Assembly (NCBI GenBank): GCA_023132895.1
Contig: JAGLXL010000008.1
Span: 1 to 48,309 of the forward strand
DNA from: Nanobdellota archaeon
GTDB taxonomy: Archaea > Nanobdellota > Nanobdellia > Woesearchaeales > JAGLXL01
Reading direction: 5' to 3'
DNA: 48,309 bases
Every line of letters starts with the position of its first letter. Position 1 is the first letter of the stretch. Positions 24,663-33,051 of the stretch are shown here, piece after piece. Both the position numbers and the translations under genes were made by a program. A model generated the notes under the pieces. That model did no database searches. It saw nothing but the letters and a program-made list of their open reading frames with translations, and had not been told where the DNA came from.

Positions 24663-25147
24663 GAATTATAATCAGAAAAGCAAAGGATAATGAAATTCCA
24701 ATTATTGATAAATTAGGCGATGAATTGGTTAGCCACCACTCAAAAAATCTTTACACCAAAGATGATCGGTTTTATAATCAAAAAAAGAAAAATTCCAGTT
24801 CAATTTGGAAAAAACATGCCCTTTCCATCATTAAAAATAAAAAAAATTTGGCATTAATCGCTTATTATGGAGAAAAACCAATTGGTTATTGTTTATCTTT
24901 GATTAAAAGAAATATTCCAATCTACAAAATAGAAAAATATGTTTATATCAGTGACATTTATGTCGATGAAAAATATAGGAAACAAGGTATTGGCAAAAAA
25001 TTTATGGAAGAAGTTAAGAAATTTTACAAAAAACAAAAAATTAAATTTTTAGAACTTCAATTAAATCACAATAATGACCGTGCATTAAAGTTTTATCAAA
25101 AATACGGGTTTAAAGAATATCATAAAACCCTGAGAATGAGAATATGA
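24659..25147 (+). CDS. GNAT-family N-acetyltransferase between the Top6 subunits
   Basis: 162 residues. Acetyl-CoA-binding motif A is [20 protein letters not shown] with the R/QxxGxG/A element RKQGIG, followed by [20 protein letters not shown], typical of GNAT enzymes. Lysine, tyrosine and isoleucine content is higher and base composition more AT-rich than in its neighbours, hinting at later insertion into the operon. It overlaps both top6B (ATGA) and top6A (ATGA), so it is fully integrated into the reading-frame chain. The substrate is unknown; a link to topoisomerase is speculation. Confidence 0.88.
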   Translation: MRIIIRKAKDNEIPIIDKLGDELVSHHSKNLYTKDDRFYNQKKKNSSSIWKKHALSIIKNKKNLALIAYYGEKPIGYCLSLIKRNIPIYKIEKYVYISDIYVDEKYRKQGIGKKFMEEVKKFYKKQKIKFLELQLNHNNDRALKFYQKYGFKEYHKTLRMRI

Positions 25148-26223
25148 ATGTCGGAAAAAAAATCAAGGAAATTGGAGAAAAAGTCTACAAGACTATCCTA
25201 AAGAAAAAACAGCCTGAACTTAAGATGCCTCTTAGAAGCCTGAGCAATGTCAAATATGATCCTAAAGACGGCTATTTTGAATTACTTGGAAAGATGAAGG
25301 TTCGGGCTTTAACTGCTTCTATGGTGAAGACTTTTGCCCAGACTCTGAAAATGATGGCTTTATCTAAGGACTTAATTGAAAAAGATGACATGGCTACCAA
25401 GAGAGAAGCTTATTATGTAAGTAAGAACTGGGGAGAGGCTCGGTTTAAGGAACAGCCGGAATCGGATGGCATCATGGATGATGTAGAAGGGATGATGATG
25501 GTCAACCGGGAACAATTAGGCTTTATTCCTGAAGAGAAAGGCGGTGAGGTTGCCGGGAAATTAATTGTGATTGATCAGGATCCGGACACCAAAAAAGAAA
25601 TCAGGATTGATTGTACCAAATTCGGCTCTGGCGCTTATTCTATTCCCAGTTCAGTTGAACACCTTAAATTTGAAACCAATGCTAAATTTATCTTAGCTAT
25701 TGAAACAGCTGGTATGTTTCAAAGATTAGTCAAACACAAATACTGGAAAAAAGCTAATTGCATTTTAGTTTCCATGGGTGGAGTTCCAACAAGAGCATTA
25801 AGAAGGTTTATTAGAAGATTATCAGATGCTAAGAAATTACCTGTTTATGTTTTTACTGACGGTGATCCATATGGATATTTTAATATCTACAGGACTTTAA
25901 AAGTTGGTTCAGGGAGGGCAGCCCATATTAATCAATATTTTTGTGTTCCAAGAGCTAAATTTATAGGTATAACGCCTCAAGACATTGTTGATTATAAGCT
26001 CCCAACCCATACTTTAAAGGATGTTGATATAAAAAGGGCAAAAGATGCAGTTAAAAACGATCCTTTTGTACAGTACCATAAAGAATGGCAGAGAGCAATA
26101 AAGCAGTTAGTAGGAATGAAAGTCCGTGCAGAACAACAAGCCTTGGCAAAATGGGGATTAAATTATGTTATTGAAAAATATCTCCCCCAAAAACTAAAGA
26201 ATCAAAAGACTTGGCTGCCTTAA
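25144..26223 (+). CDS. top6A: DNA topoisomerase VI subunit A (Spo11-like)
   Basis: 359 residues. The catalytic tyrosine lies in KREAYYVSKNWGEARF near residue 97, and the Toprim domain shows ILVSMGGVPTRALRRF and YVFTDGDPYGYFNIYRTLK with the DxD metal site. It cuts both DNA strands and is the relative of Spo11. It is the third gene of top6B-GNAT-top6A with ATGA overlap. The C terminus ends shortly before two tRNA genes. Confidence 0.96.
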   Translation: MNVGKKIKEIGEKVYKTILKKKQPELKMPLRSLSNVKYDPKDGYFELLGKMKVRALTASMVKTFAQTLKMMALSKDLIEKDDMATKREAYYVSKNWGEARFKEQPESDGIMDDVEGMMMVNREQLGFIPEEKGGEVAGKLIVIDQDPDTKKEIRIDCTKFGSGAYSIPSSVEHLKFETNAKFILAIETAGMFQRLVKHKYWKKANCILVSMGGVPTRALRRFIRRLSDAKKLPVYVFTDGDPYGYFNIYRTLKVGSGRAAHINQYFCVPRAKFIGITPQDIVDYKLPTHTLKDVDIKRAKDAVKNDPFVQYHKEWQRAIKQLVGMKVRAEQQALAKWGLNYVIEKYLPQKLKNQKTWLP

Positions 26224-26267
26224 TTCCCGAAACATATTTAAACTGCATTCTAATTTTTTCTCGTTAA

Positions 26268-26405
26268 GGACCCGTAGCCTAGTCTGGATAAGGCGACAGG
26301 AAAAATCCCGCTAAAGCCTTCTAAGCTGTAGATCGGGGGTTCAAATAGTTGGCGACAAGGTCGACAACGACCGAAAGCGCCAGCTTGACAGTCCCCTCGG
26401 GTCCG
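26268..26405 (+). tRNA. tRNA-Arg(TCT) with two introns at non-canonical positions
   Basis: Acceptor strands GGACCCG and CGGGTCC pair, discriminator G. Intron 1 (about 26300-26316, 17 nt) splits the 5' strand of the anticodon stem between ACAG and C; the rest reads CTTCTAA with anticodon TCT at 26320-26322, and GCTGT closes the stem. Intron 2 (about 26347-26392, 46 nt) lies in the T-arm between TTCAAAT and CCCCT; it folds as TGGCG/CGCCA around GGTCG-ACAA-CGACC. Removing both gives a normal archaeal tRNA-Arg. Boundaries may slip by one base. Both introns need the BHB endonuclease. Confidence 0.9.
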
Positions 26406-26413
26406 TTTTTCAA

Positions 26414-26528
26414 GCACGGGTGCCTAAGTGGTCTAAAGGGACCGGCTGCAATCAATCTGGGATGTTGAGCTTTTGGGCTGTGATATGCAGATCCCGGTTA
26501 TTCATGGGTTCGAATCCCATCCCGTGCT
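26414..26528 (+). tRNA. tRNA-Cys(GCA) with a ~41-nt intron
   Basis: Acceptor GCACGGG pairs with CCCGTGC; the discriminator T fits tRNA-Cys. T-arm ATGGGTTCGAATCCCAT. The anticodon stem ACCGG/CCGGT encloses CTGCAA, anticodon GCA, followed by about 41 extra bases before C38, the canonical 37/38 intron site. Intron and exon can pair (CTGCA/TGCAG, GGGAT/ATCCC), as expected for a BHB. Eight bases separate it from tRNA-Arg, so the two are probably co-transcribed. Confidence 0.88.
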
Positions 26529-26541
26529 TTTTTTCCCAAAA

Positions 26542-27327
26542 ATGATAGACCCATTCATCTTCAAATTAATTCTATCCTTTATAGTCGGTGGCTTATACGT
26601 AGCTCTTTCCACAACTATTGCTGAAAAATTTGGTTCTAAAATTGGTGGCTTAATCACGGGCTTACCTTCAACTATTGTCATCAGCCTTTTTTTCATCGGC
26701 TGGAGTCAGGGAATTAACGCTTCAGTTGAAGCCTCAACCATAGTCCCGGTCATCGAAATCGTCAGCATTATCTTTGTTTTAATCTACGCGCAGTTACTTA
26801 AATTTAATAGAATTTTGGCTCCTATTATTTCCTTAGCAGTTTGGTTTATCCTAGCTTTGCCCTTAGCCATCTATAATGTTAGTTATATGTTTCTATTCAG
26901 CATCATCTTTGTATTTGTTTGGATTTTGGTTTTATTCTTCTTAAGAAACATTAAATCAAAGAAAATAACATTTAAGTTTTCTTACTTTAGTCTTAGTCTA
27001 AAAATAATTTTAACTGGTTTTGTTGTCTTATTATCTGTCCTCTTAAGCAAAATCTTAGGGCCTTTGTGGGGAGGAGTTTTCTCTGTTTTCCCAGCTATCT
27101 TTTTATCAACCTTCATCACCTTATCAATCCTGCACAAAGCAGATTTTTCCAGTGCTGTTGGCAAAACCATGCCTATCGGCACTTTAGGCATAGTTTTATA
27201 TGGGATTTTAGTTTACTTCCTTTATCCACCGTTAGGTTTAATTATGGGAACGATTTTATCTTATTTAATTTCAGTTATTGCTGTCGTTATCGTCTACAAA
27301 CCCATAATCAGACTGATTGAAAAATGA
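26542..27327 (+). CDS. Multi-pass membrane protein with internal duplication
   Basis: 261 residues from the ATG at 26542; the longer frame runs through tRNA-Cys and is not real. About eight hydrophobic helices are visible. SKIGGLITGLPSTIVISLFF in the first half and GPLWGGVFSVFPAIFLSTF in the second half look like the same motif (GG..t..P..), so the protein may be an inverted or direct repeat transporter-like fold. Function not recognised. The stop overlaps trmI by four bases. Confidence 0.75.
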   Translation: MIDPFIFKLILSFIVGGLYVALSTTIAEKFGSKIGGLITGLPSTIVISLFFIGWSQGINASVEASTIVPVIEIVSIIFVLIYAQLLKFNRILAPIISLAVWFILALPLAIYNVSYMFLFSIIFVFVWILVLFFLRNIKSKKITFKFSYFSLSLKIILTGFVVLLSVLLSKILGPLWGGVFSVFPAIFLSTFITLSILHKADFSSAVGKTMPIGTLGIVLYGILVYFLYPPLGLIMGTILSYLISVIAVVIVYKPIIRLIEK

Positions 27328-28058
27328 TCCAAAAAATACTTTTAACCAAAACTGGCCAAGAATTCTTTGTCAAAAACTTAGACCAGGACTATCACACTAA
27401 ATTCGGCTTTATCAAAAAATCAGATTTAAAAAAATCAAACACCATCATCAAAACCAATAAAAAAACAGAGATGTATATCTTAGAACCCTCTTTCACAGAC
27501 AAATTCAAAAAAATAAAGCGTGGTCCGCAAATCATCACACCCAAAGACATTGGCACTATCATCACTGAAACTGGCATCAACAAAAACTCAGTCGTCCTAG
27601 ACGCCGGTGGTGGCTCCGGCTCCCTCTCATGCTTCCTAGCCAACATAGCCAAAAAAGTTTATTGCTATGAAATCAGAAAAGATTTCATCAAAATCATCAA
27701 AGAAAACCAAAAACTTTTCGAATTAAAAAATCTGACAATCAAAAACAAAGATATCACCAAGGGCATCACTGAAAAAAATCTTGACCTTATCACTCTAGAT
27801 TTACCAGAACCATGGCATGTCATCAAACACGCAGAAAAATCATTAAAACCAGGAGCTTTCCTAATAACTTACTTACCAACCATCACCCAAGTCACTCAAT
27901 TCGTAGAACAAATTAAATCTTCAAAAAAACTTTTCTACCTCAAAACCCTAGAAAACATCCAACGAAACTGGATCATTAATAACAAAATAGTCAGACCAGA
28001 CTTTCAAATGCTTGGACATACAGGATTTATAATCATCACCAGAAAAGTTCTAAAGTAA
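27324..28058 (+). CDS. trmI: tRNA (adenine-58-N1)-methyltransferase TrmI-like
   Basis: 244 residues. The order of motifs fits archaeal TrmI: an N-terminal small domain, RGPQIITPKDIGTII, then SAM motif I VVLDAGGGSGSLSCFLA, VYCYEIRKDF, and the catalytic region LDLPEPWHVIKHAEKSLKPG with LPTITQVTQF. It makes m1A at position 58 (and 57 in some archaea) in the T-loop. The tRNA-Arg upstream carries an intron in the T-loop, so modification would have to follow splicing. Overlaps the upstream membrane protein by four bases; converges on the TrmB-like gene with no gap. Confidence 0.9.
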   Translation: MIQKILLTKTGQEFFVKNLDQDYHTKFGFIKKSDLKKSNTIIKTNKKTEMYILEPSFTDKFKKIKRGPQIITPKDIGTIITETGINKNSVVLDAGGGSGSLSCFLANIAKKVYCYEIRKDFIKIIKENQKLFELKNLTIKNKDITKGITEKNLDLITLDLPEPWHVIKHAEKSLKPGAFLITYLPTITQVTQFVEQIKSSKKLFYLKTLENIQRNWIINNKIVRPDFQMLGHTGFIIITRKVLK

Positions 28059-28787
28059 TCACTTCTTATACTTATCCCAAATAGAATAAAAATATGTTCT
28101 AAAAGTTTCTGCTAATTGACGAGAATGTATCAAAAAAGAAATTTTCTTTTCTTCCCAAGGTGTCATCAACACTTTATCATTAATCACCGAAACATTTTGT
28201 GGCGTAGGAATATCAACTACTAATAAACCTCGAGGATCTCTTCCCTTTAGCATTTCCAAAATATCAGGATCTGGAGAAATTATGCCTCTGACAACTATCC
28301 CTCTCCTCCTTCTGTATTTTTCAAAATCTTGATAGAACTTGTAAACATAAGCAAAATCTTTTGGATTTTTAGTCTTAAAAGAAAAAAACAAATATTCATC
28401 TCCTGGCTTAGCATCTCTCACTGCTTCATACTGCATTGTTTTAAAACCTTTAAAACCTTCAAAGATTTCTGCTTCTTGTTTTTCTTGTTTTTTCTGCCTC
28501 ACCAGCAATTCTGGCAGCAATTTTTCATATCTTTCCCTTTTTTCTTCAATAAATCTGATTATATTTCTTGGATCAGCAGCCTGATAATGGCGAACTTTTC
28601 CCTTTTTCACAAAAGAAACAAAACCCTTTTCAACTAATTTATGTAAGGTCATATGTACTACAGAATTCTGCAAACCAGTCTTCTCAATCACTGGCCCGGC
28701 AGTCGAACTGCCTAATTCCAGCAAAGCTAAATAAACTTTAATTTCAGCATTTGTAAAGCCCAATTCCTCTAAGACAGATGTGTCCAT
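28059..28787 (-). CDS. TrmB-family transcriptional regulator
   Basis: 242 residues. The N-terminal winged helix shows LGFTNAEIKVYLALLELG and KTGLQNSVVHMTLHKLVEKGF; a coiled linker (RQKKQEKQEAEIFEGFKGF) and a C-terminal effector-like domain (DEYLFFSFKTKNP, VVRGIISPD, ISFLIHSRQLAETF) follow, as in TrmB and related proteins that sense sugars or other small molecules. It is divergent from a MtnC-like phosphatase gene. The shared region holds two near-identical palindromes, one starting six bases before its own ATG, so autoregulation plus control of the neighbour is likely. Confidence 0.88.
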   Translation of the reverse strand: MDTSVLEELGFTNAEIKVYLALLELGSSTAGPVIEKTGLQNSVVHMTLHKLVEKGFVSFVKKGKVRHYQAADPRNIIRFIEEKRERYEKLLPELLVRQKKQEKQEAEIFEGFKGFKTMQYEAVRDAKPGDEYLFFSFKTKNPKDFAYVYKFYQDFEKYRRRRGIVVRGIISPDPDILEMLKGRDPRGLLVVDIPTPQNVSVINDKVLMTPWEEKKISFLIHSRQLAETFRTYFYSIWDKYKK

Positions 28788-28792
28788 TATAA

Positions 28793-28804
28793 TCCACTAA
28801 TGGA
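28793..28804. promoter_or_regulatory. Operator 1: TCCACTAATGGA
   Basis: Palindrome TCCA-CTAA-TGGA six bases upstream of the TrmB-like ATG on the minus strand. Matches operator 2 at 11 of 12 positions. Confidence 0.65.
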
Positions 28805-28866
28805 GTATTATATTTAAATTTTATCTAAAAAATAAAATTTTAAGCTAAAATACAGCAAAGTTAGTA

Positions 28867-28878
28867 TCCATTAATGGA
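28867..28878. promoter_or_regulatory. Operator 2: TCCATTAATGGA
   Basis: Perfect 12-base palindrome located just upstream of a TATA-like AATATTTAAATA (about 28884-28895) that would drive the MtnC-like gene. Its centre lies 74 bases from operator 1. Confidence 0.65.
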
Positions 28879-28966
28879 GAACAAATATTTAAATACTCTT
28901 TCATCTATTACTACTATATCGTGATTAAAGCCAATACCTCAGGCTCAAAAGAGGCGGAGAATCAAA

Positions 28967-29686
28967 ATGAATCCAATCCAAGAACAAGCTGTTTATGAAT
29001 TATACTTAACAGACGTTATGGGCACAACTACCCCTAAAAGTGAAATCACCAAAGTCACTGATTATATTTTAGCTAACAAACAAGTTCAAGAACAAATCAG
29101 TCAAAAAACCGGCCAAGAAAATATTGAAGATGTTATCAACAAAGGCCTAGAAAGAAACAAAAAAGGCCAAAAAGATCATCCTGAATTTAAAGAATACCTT
29201 AAGGTCTGGGATATTGGCGCTCAAATTGCTTATCGAACTGGCGAATTTGCCATGTCCTTAGAAGATGATGTTGAGGGCGCTTTAGAAAGAATCCATGATT
29301 CTGGTGGTAAAATTGCTATTTATTCAAGCGGCGCTGTTGAAACAACTAAATTAGGAATGGAAAGCAATGGTTTAGACCGCTTAGTTGATAATTACTATTC
29401 TTCATCTCAACCAGAAATCGGCAGTAAATTCAAAACTAAGGCTTACAAAGAAATTGCTCAACAAGAAAACATTGATGCCTCTAACATGGTTTACGTCACA
29501 GATGATGTCAAAGAAGCCCAGGCAGCTGTTGAGGCAGGTGCTGGAAAAGTCTACTTTATTGACAGAAAAGCCAAGGAACTAGGTCCAAAAGACGGCTACC
29601 ATATCATCAACAATTACCATCAAGTTGCTGATGACACTCTTCAAAAAGACAATAAACCAACTGGAGAACAAAAAGCCGAGGCTTAA
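28967..29686 (+). CDS. HAD-superfamily phosphatase related to enolase-phosphatase MtnC
   Basis: 239 residues. LTDVMGTTTPKSEI replaces the MtnC signature (DxEGTTxP), and IYSSGAVETTKLGM matches the MtnC Ser/Gly region; VYVTDDVKEAQAAVEAGAG provides motif IV aspartates. MtnC works in the methionine salvage pathway. The second acidic residue of motif I is methionine-glycine here instead of the usual acidic residue, so substrate or activity may differ. A charged C-terminal tail follows. Two bases separate it from the phosphohistidine-domain gene, and both lie downstream of TrmB-type operators. Confidence 0.75.
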   Translation: MNPIQEQAVYELYLTDVMGTTTPKSEITKVTDYILANKQVQEQISQKTGQENIEDVINKGLERNKKGQKDHPEFKEYLKVWDIGAQIAYRTGEFAMSLEDDVEGALERIHDSGGKIAIYSSGAVETTKLGMESNGLDRLVDNYYSSSQPEIGSKFKTKAYKEIAQQENIDASNMVYVTDDVKEAQAAVEAGAGKVYFIDRKAKELGPKDGYHIINNYHQVADDTLQKDNKPTGEQKAEA

Positions 29687-29688
29687 AA

Positions 29689-31002
29689 ATGAAGTGGATA
29701 AAAACTGTTAGGAGGCCTTATCCGCCTCTTTTTTCTTCTTTAATGCATGAGGCTTGGTTAGATAAGAAACTTTGGCTTCCTTATTTGGACTTCGAATACA
29801 CCATGGACGGCGCTCTCAAAGTAGACCATTGCTGGTTTTACCCAGAATCTCATATGAAAGATTTTGCTCAGAAACTAGCTCAACATCTTTTTAACAACCA
29901 AGCAGCCTTTGAAAAACTTAAAGCTGAATCTTTGAAAAACGAGAAACTTTTGATCCAAGCAGTTAAAACTGATTTCCATACTTTTTGCTCTGCTTATAAA
30001 AAACACGTTATCACCATCGTGATTTATTTCATCATTGACGATTTAATAGAAGAAAAAATCCGTTCTCTTTTAGCCCAAAAAACTTCCAAGGAAAATGTCA
30101 ACAAAATTATGGAAGAGTTGGCCATTCCTCTAGAAGACAATTTTTACAAACTAGAAAAACTAAACCTATTAAAAGACGACCTCCAAACGCATCTTAAAGA
30201 ATTTGCTTGGATTAAATCAAGATACGGCCAAGTTGTTGAATATACTCTTAAAGACGCAGAAGAATTCAAAAAAGAATTAATCAAAAAAAACTACTTAAAA
30301 GAATATCACGAAGAAAAACAAAAAATCAAAAAAGCTACCGAAGAAGCAAAACAATTACTCCAAGAAAATGCTTTTTTAATCGACTTGATGCAATTCTTTA
30401 TCTATTACCGAACTCAAAGAACAGATATCCTTAACCAAGCCATTTTCTTAGCTTGGAATTTAATTGCTCAAGAAGCCCATCAACACGGCTTTACTTACGA
30501 TGATTTCCTTTATTGCACTTATCAAGAAATTATTAACCAAGACTTTCCCCGTCCAGACATTATCGAGAAAAGAAAAAAAGGACATGCTATTTACACTGCC
30601 CTCGGAAATCAACCAAAAGTTCTCATTGGCAAAGAAAATCAAGAAATGATTGAAAAATATCTTCAAGTAGACACCGCTATCAACCAAGTCCAAGGCCGAG
30701 CAGCTTTTATCGGCAAAGTTCAAGGTCCAGTTGTTTTAGTCAAACAAATTGAAGATTTAAATAAAGTCAAACCCGGCTCAGTCCTCGTCACCTCTATGAC
30801 CACCCCTGAAATGACTGTTGCCCTGGACAGAGCCGCTGCTTTTGTTACAGATGAAGGTGGCATCACTTGCCATGCCGCTATCATTGCCAGGGAAATGCAA
30901 AAACCTTGCATCATCGGAACTAAAATTGCTTCAAGAATCTTCAAAGATGGAGATTTAATTGAAGTCGATGCAGAAAAAGGCATTGTCAAAAAAATCAAAT
31001 AG
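29689..31002 (+). CDS. PEP-utilising mobile (phosphohistidine) domain protein without ATP-grasp
   Basis: 437 residues. The last ~90 residues form the swivelling phosphohistidine domain: KPGSVLVTSMTTPEM, VTDEGGITCHAAIIARE with the catalytic His, and KPCIIGTKIASRIFKDGD. The first ~340 residues are helical (IVIYFIIDDLIEEKIR, LMQFFIYYRTQRTDILNQAI) and lack the ATP-grasp domain of PEP synthase or pyruvate phosphate dikinase. Such stand-alone proteins are common in microbial dark-matter genomes but have no assigned reaction that I know. Probably co-transcribed with the MtnC-like gene and controlled by the TrmB-like regulator. Converges on AMP phosphorylase with an eight-base overlap. Confidence 0.82.
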   Translation: MKWIKTVRRPYPPLFSSLMHEAWLDKKLWLPYLDFEYTMDGALKVDHCWFYPESHMKDFAQKLAQHLFNNQAAFEKLKAESLKNEKLLIQAVKTDFHTFCSAYKKHVITIVIYFIIDDLIEEKIRSLLAQKTSKENVNKIMEELAIPLEDNFYKLEKLNLLKDDLQTHLKEFAWIKSRYGQVVEYTLKDAEEFKKELIKKNYLKEYHEEKQKIKKATEEAKQLLQENAFLIDLMQFFIYYRTQRTDILNQAIFLAWNLIAQEAHQHGFTYDDFLYCTYQEIINQDFPRPDIIEKRKKGHAIYTALGNQPKVLIGKENQEMIEKYLQVDTAINQVQGRAAFIGKVQGPVVLVKQIEDLNKVKPGSVLVTSMTTPEMTVALDRAAAFVTDEGGITCHAAIIAREMQKPCIIGTKIASRIFKDGDLIEVDAEKGIVKKIK

Positions 31003-32464
31003 AATAAGGCTTCATCTCTTTATCCAGCTTCTTAGCCATTCCCAACTTAAACTTGCTCTTAGAATAAATTGTATACAGAACATCTCCTTTCTTAACCCGT
31101 TGCCCAGCTTTCTTATGCAGATAAACACCAGCTTCTTTGTCACTTGGTGCCCCAGCAATTCTAGCCACTTTAGAAATTGCTCCATTATTAATCTCATTAA
31201 TTAAACCACTTTTACGAGCTTTAACATCATGATGTAGTTTGCATAAAACACATTTTTTCTTAACTGCACCTTGTGCTTTAATAATTTCTTTCATCTTCTT
31301 CAGCGCTTTCCCGCTTTCTAAAATCTTCTTAGCCATTACATAACCATTCTTATGACCAGCCATTCCCAAAAGTATTCCCGACATCATCAAAGATTTATCC
31401 TTTAAATCAGCTGGTCCTTGTTTATCATTCTCTAAAATCCACATCACATCACGAGCCTCTAAAAAAGGTCCAATGCCCTTTCCAATCGGCTGGTTGCCAT
31501 CTGTAATAATCACTTCAACTTCCATATCCATTTCCTTACCCAACAATTCAAACATCTCCTTTAGATGAACCGCATTTTGCTGTGTCTTTACCTTAGCTGA
31601 TTTGCCTTTAGGAATATCAATCAAAACCCGATCAGCACCAACCGAAGCTTTTTTGGCCATGACCGAAGCCAATAATTGCCCTTCAGCATCAATAGATAAT
31701 GGTGATTCCACATGAATAATTTTGTCATCAGCTGGCGCTAGATTAATTGCTCCTCCCCAAATAATACAAGCTCCAGTTTTATGAATAACTTCTTTCATTC
31801 TTTTTGCATTCAAGCTGACTTTACAGAGAGTCTCCATTGTATCAGCTGTTCCAGCCGGAGAAGTTATTGACCTGGAAGATGTTTTTGGAAATTTCAAACC
31901 AGCAGCTGCACATATTGGCACAACTAACATCGTCGTCCTATTACCAGCTACTCCACCAATCGAATGCTTGTCATAAGCCTTGCTTCTAAAATTTAATTTG
32001 ATTCCAGTATCTACCATCGCCTTGGTTAAAGAAACAATTTCTTTGATGGTAAAACCTTCTGCAAATCCAGCAGCTACAAAATAAGTTTTTTCAATTGCTG
32101 TCAAGCGATCATGAACAATATCATCTACAATCCGGTATAATTCCTTATAACCCAACTCCTTACCATGTAATTTATCTCGAATATACGAAACTGATTTTGG
32201 TTTGGCAGTTAAATCAACGTCAATTGTATCATCATGTTCTACCTTTAACTTATCCAAAACTTCTTCAAACAAACCCACCTTTCCTTCAGGCACTGCTTTT
32301 TCACTTTCAGAAATATTGATGTTGGCAGTTAATTGCCTTTTTCCTTTCTTTAACCGAATACGATCATCATGATGTAAATCTAATTTTTCAGCATCCTTTT
32401 GATTAACAACTGCAACTAGAATCCCACCAGATGCTATGTCCATATCTTTCACACGAAGTCTCAT
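30995..32464 (-). CDS. deoA: AMP phosphorylase (archaeal thymidine-phosphorylase family)
   Basis: 489 residues. The family core is clear: YDKHSIGGVAGNRTTMLVVP, SSRSITSPAGTADTMETLC, and KKASVGADRVLIDIPKGKSAK. The N-terminal ~85 residues (LRVKDMDIASGGILVAVVNQ) are the extra domain of archaeal AMP phosphorylases. It converts AMP plus phosphate to ribose-1,5-bisphosphate and adenine. In many DPANN archaea it feeds R15P isomerase and form III RuBisCO, neither of which lies in this window. A Shine-Dalgarno GAGGTGG is seven bases before the ATG. Confidence 0.93.
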   Translation of the reverse strand: MRLRVKDMDIASGGILVAVVNQKDAEKLDLHHDDRIRLKKGKRQLTANINISESEKAVPEGKVGLFEEVLDKLKVEHDDTIDVDLTAKPKSVSYIRDKLHGKELGYKELYRIVDDIVHDRLTAIEKTYFVAAGFAEGFTIKEIVSLTKAMVDTGIKLNFRSKAYDKHSIGGVAGNRTTMLVVPICAAAGLKFPKTSSRSITSPAGTADTMETLCKVSLNAKRMKEVIHKTGACIIWGGAINLAPADDKIIHVESPLSIDAEGQLLASVMAKKASVGADRVLIDIPKGKSAKVKTQQNAVHLKEMFELLGKEMDMEVEVIITDGNQPIGKGIGPFLEARDVMWILENDKQGPADLKDKSLMMSGILLGMAGHKNGYVMAKKILESGKALKKMKEIIKAQGAVKKKCVLCKLHHDVKARKSGLINEINNGAISKVARIAGAPSDKEAGVYLHKKAGQRVKKGDVLYTIYSKSKFKLGMAKKLDKEMKPYSI

Positions 32465-32486
32465 TTACATCCACCTCGGTGTGAAA

Positions 32487-32514
32487 GATACAAGAAACTT
32501 TGTTTCTTTGTATC
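32487..32514 (-). promoter_or_regulatory. Leader hairpin of the AMP phosphorylase gene
   Basis: GATACAAGAAAC and GTTTCTTTGTATC pair with one mismatch around a short TTT loop. It lies 22 bases upstream of the ATG and just before the Shine-Dalgarno. A TATA-like CTTTTTAAATA (about 32557-32567 on the minus strand) predicts that it is transcribed as leader. Confidence 0.5.
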
Positions 32515-32567
32515 CTTTACTTTCAACCTCATTTTTCAAATAAAAAGAAACAATTAGTATTTAAAAA

Positions 32568-32644
32568 GGTTTGTGCTAACAAACCCCAGAAACCAACATA
32601 GTTGGTGCCAAAATCTTGATTTTGAGCAACTTGTTTTCACTGAC
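32568..32644 (-). repeat. Hairpin element, copy B, upstream of AMP phosphorylase
   Basis: Stems GGTTTGT/ACAAACC, CCAAC/GTTGG (loop ATA) and AAAATC/GATTTT are separated by CCAGAAA and TGCC and followed by GAG. Order and spacers match copy A (17521-17602). Both copies point in the same sense relative to the flanking minus-strand genes. It lies between the stop of a small unknown gene and the promoter of AMP phosphorylase. Confidence 0.65.
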
Positions 32645-32693
32645 TTTACTTAACTTTATCTTTCTTCACAAAAGATAGAATCGGATTTAGTTT

Positions 32694-33008
32694 TCATTTT
32701 TTCTTTTCTAGAACTTGTGCCTCCAATTCTAACTTTGTAGCAAAACTCCTTAATTCTTCTGCTAAGAAATAGCGTGCACCAGCCAACTCTTTGTCGCTTT
32801 CAGAAATAGATGTATTCAAAAGTTTTTTTCGTTTTTTCTGAACTCTTTCAAACAATTCTTGGCCCATAAACAACCTAAAAAATCTTGGATTTTGCATAAA
32901 AGCAAGCTTATTGAATGTGTGTTTAACTTTAGCCCTTATATAAATTGCCTGAGCTTTTTCAATCGCTCTTTTAATTTCTTTTAGTAAAGGATTATATGTA
33001 TGAGTCAT
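32694..33008 (-). CDS. Small basic helical protein, unknown
   Basis: 104 residues, predicted mostly helical and strongly basic. KRAIEKAQAIYIRAKVKHTF and FMGQELFERVQKKRKKLL look like long helices. There is no transmembrane segment and no recognised motif. It lies downstream of glmU with a 43-base gap and may be the last gene of that transcript. It could bind nucleic acid by charge; this is only a guess. Confidence 0.55.
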   Translation of the reverse strand: MTHTYNPLLKEIKRAIEKAQAIYIRAKVKHTFNKLAFMQNPRFFRLFMGQELFERVQKKRKKLLNTSISESDKELAGARYFLAEELRSFATKLELEAQVLEKKK

Positions 33009-33051
33009 TTCATCTCAACAAGCAACTTAAAACTTGATTGCTTTAAAAATT

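Noticed and set aside
26473-26541. Upstream extension of the membrane protein frame
   Set aside because: It reads through the tRNA-Cys gene; ATG 26542 lies just after it.
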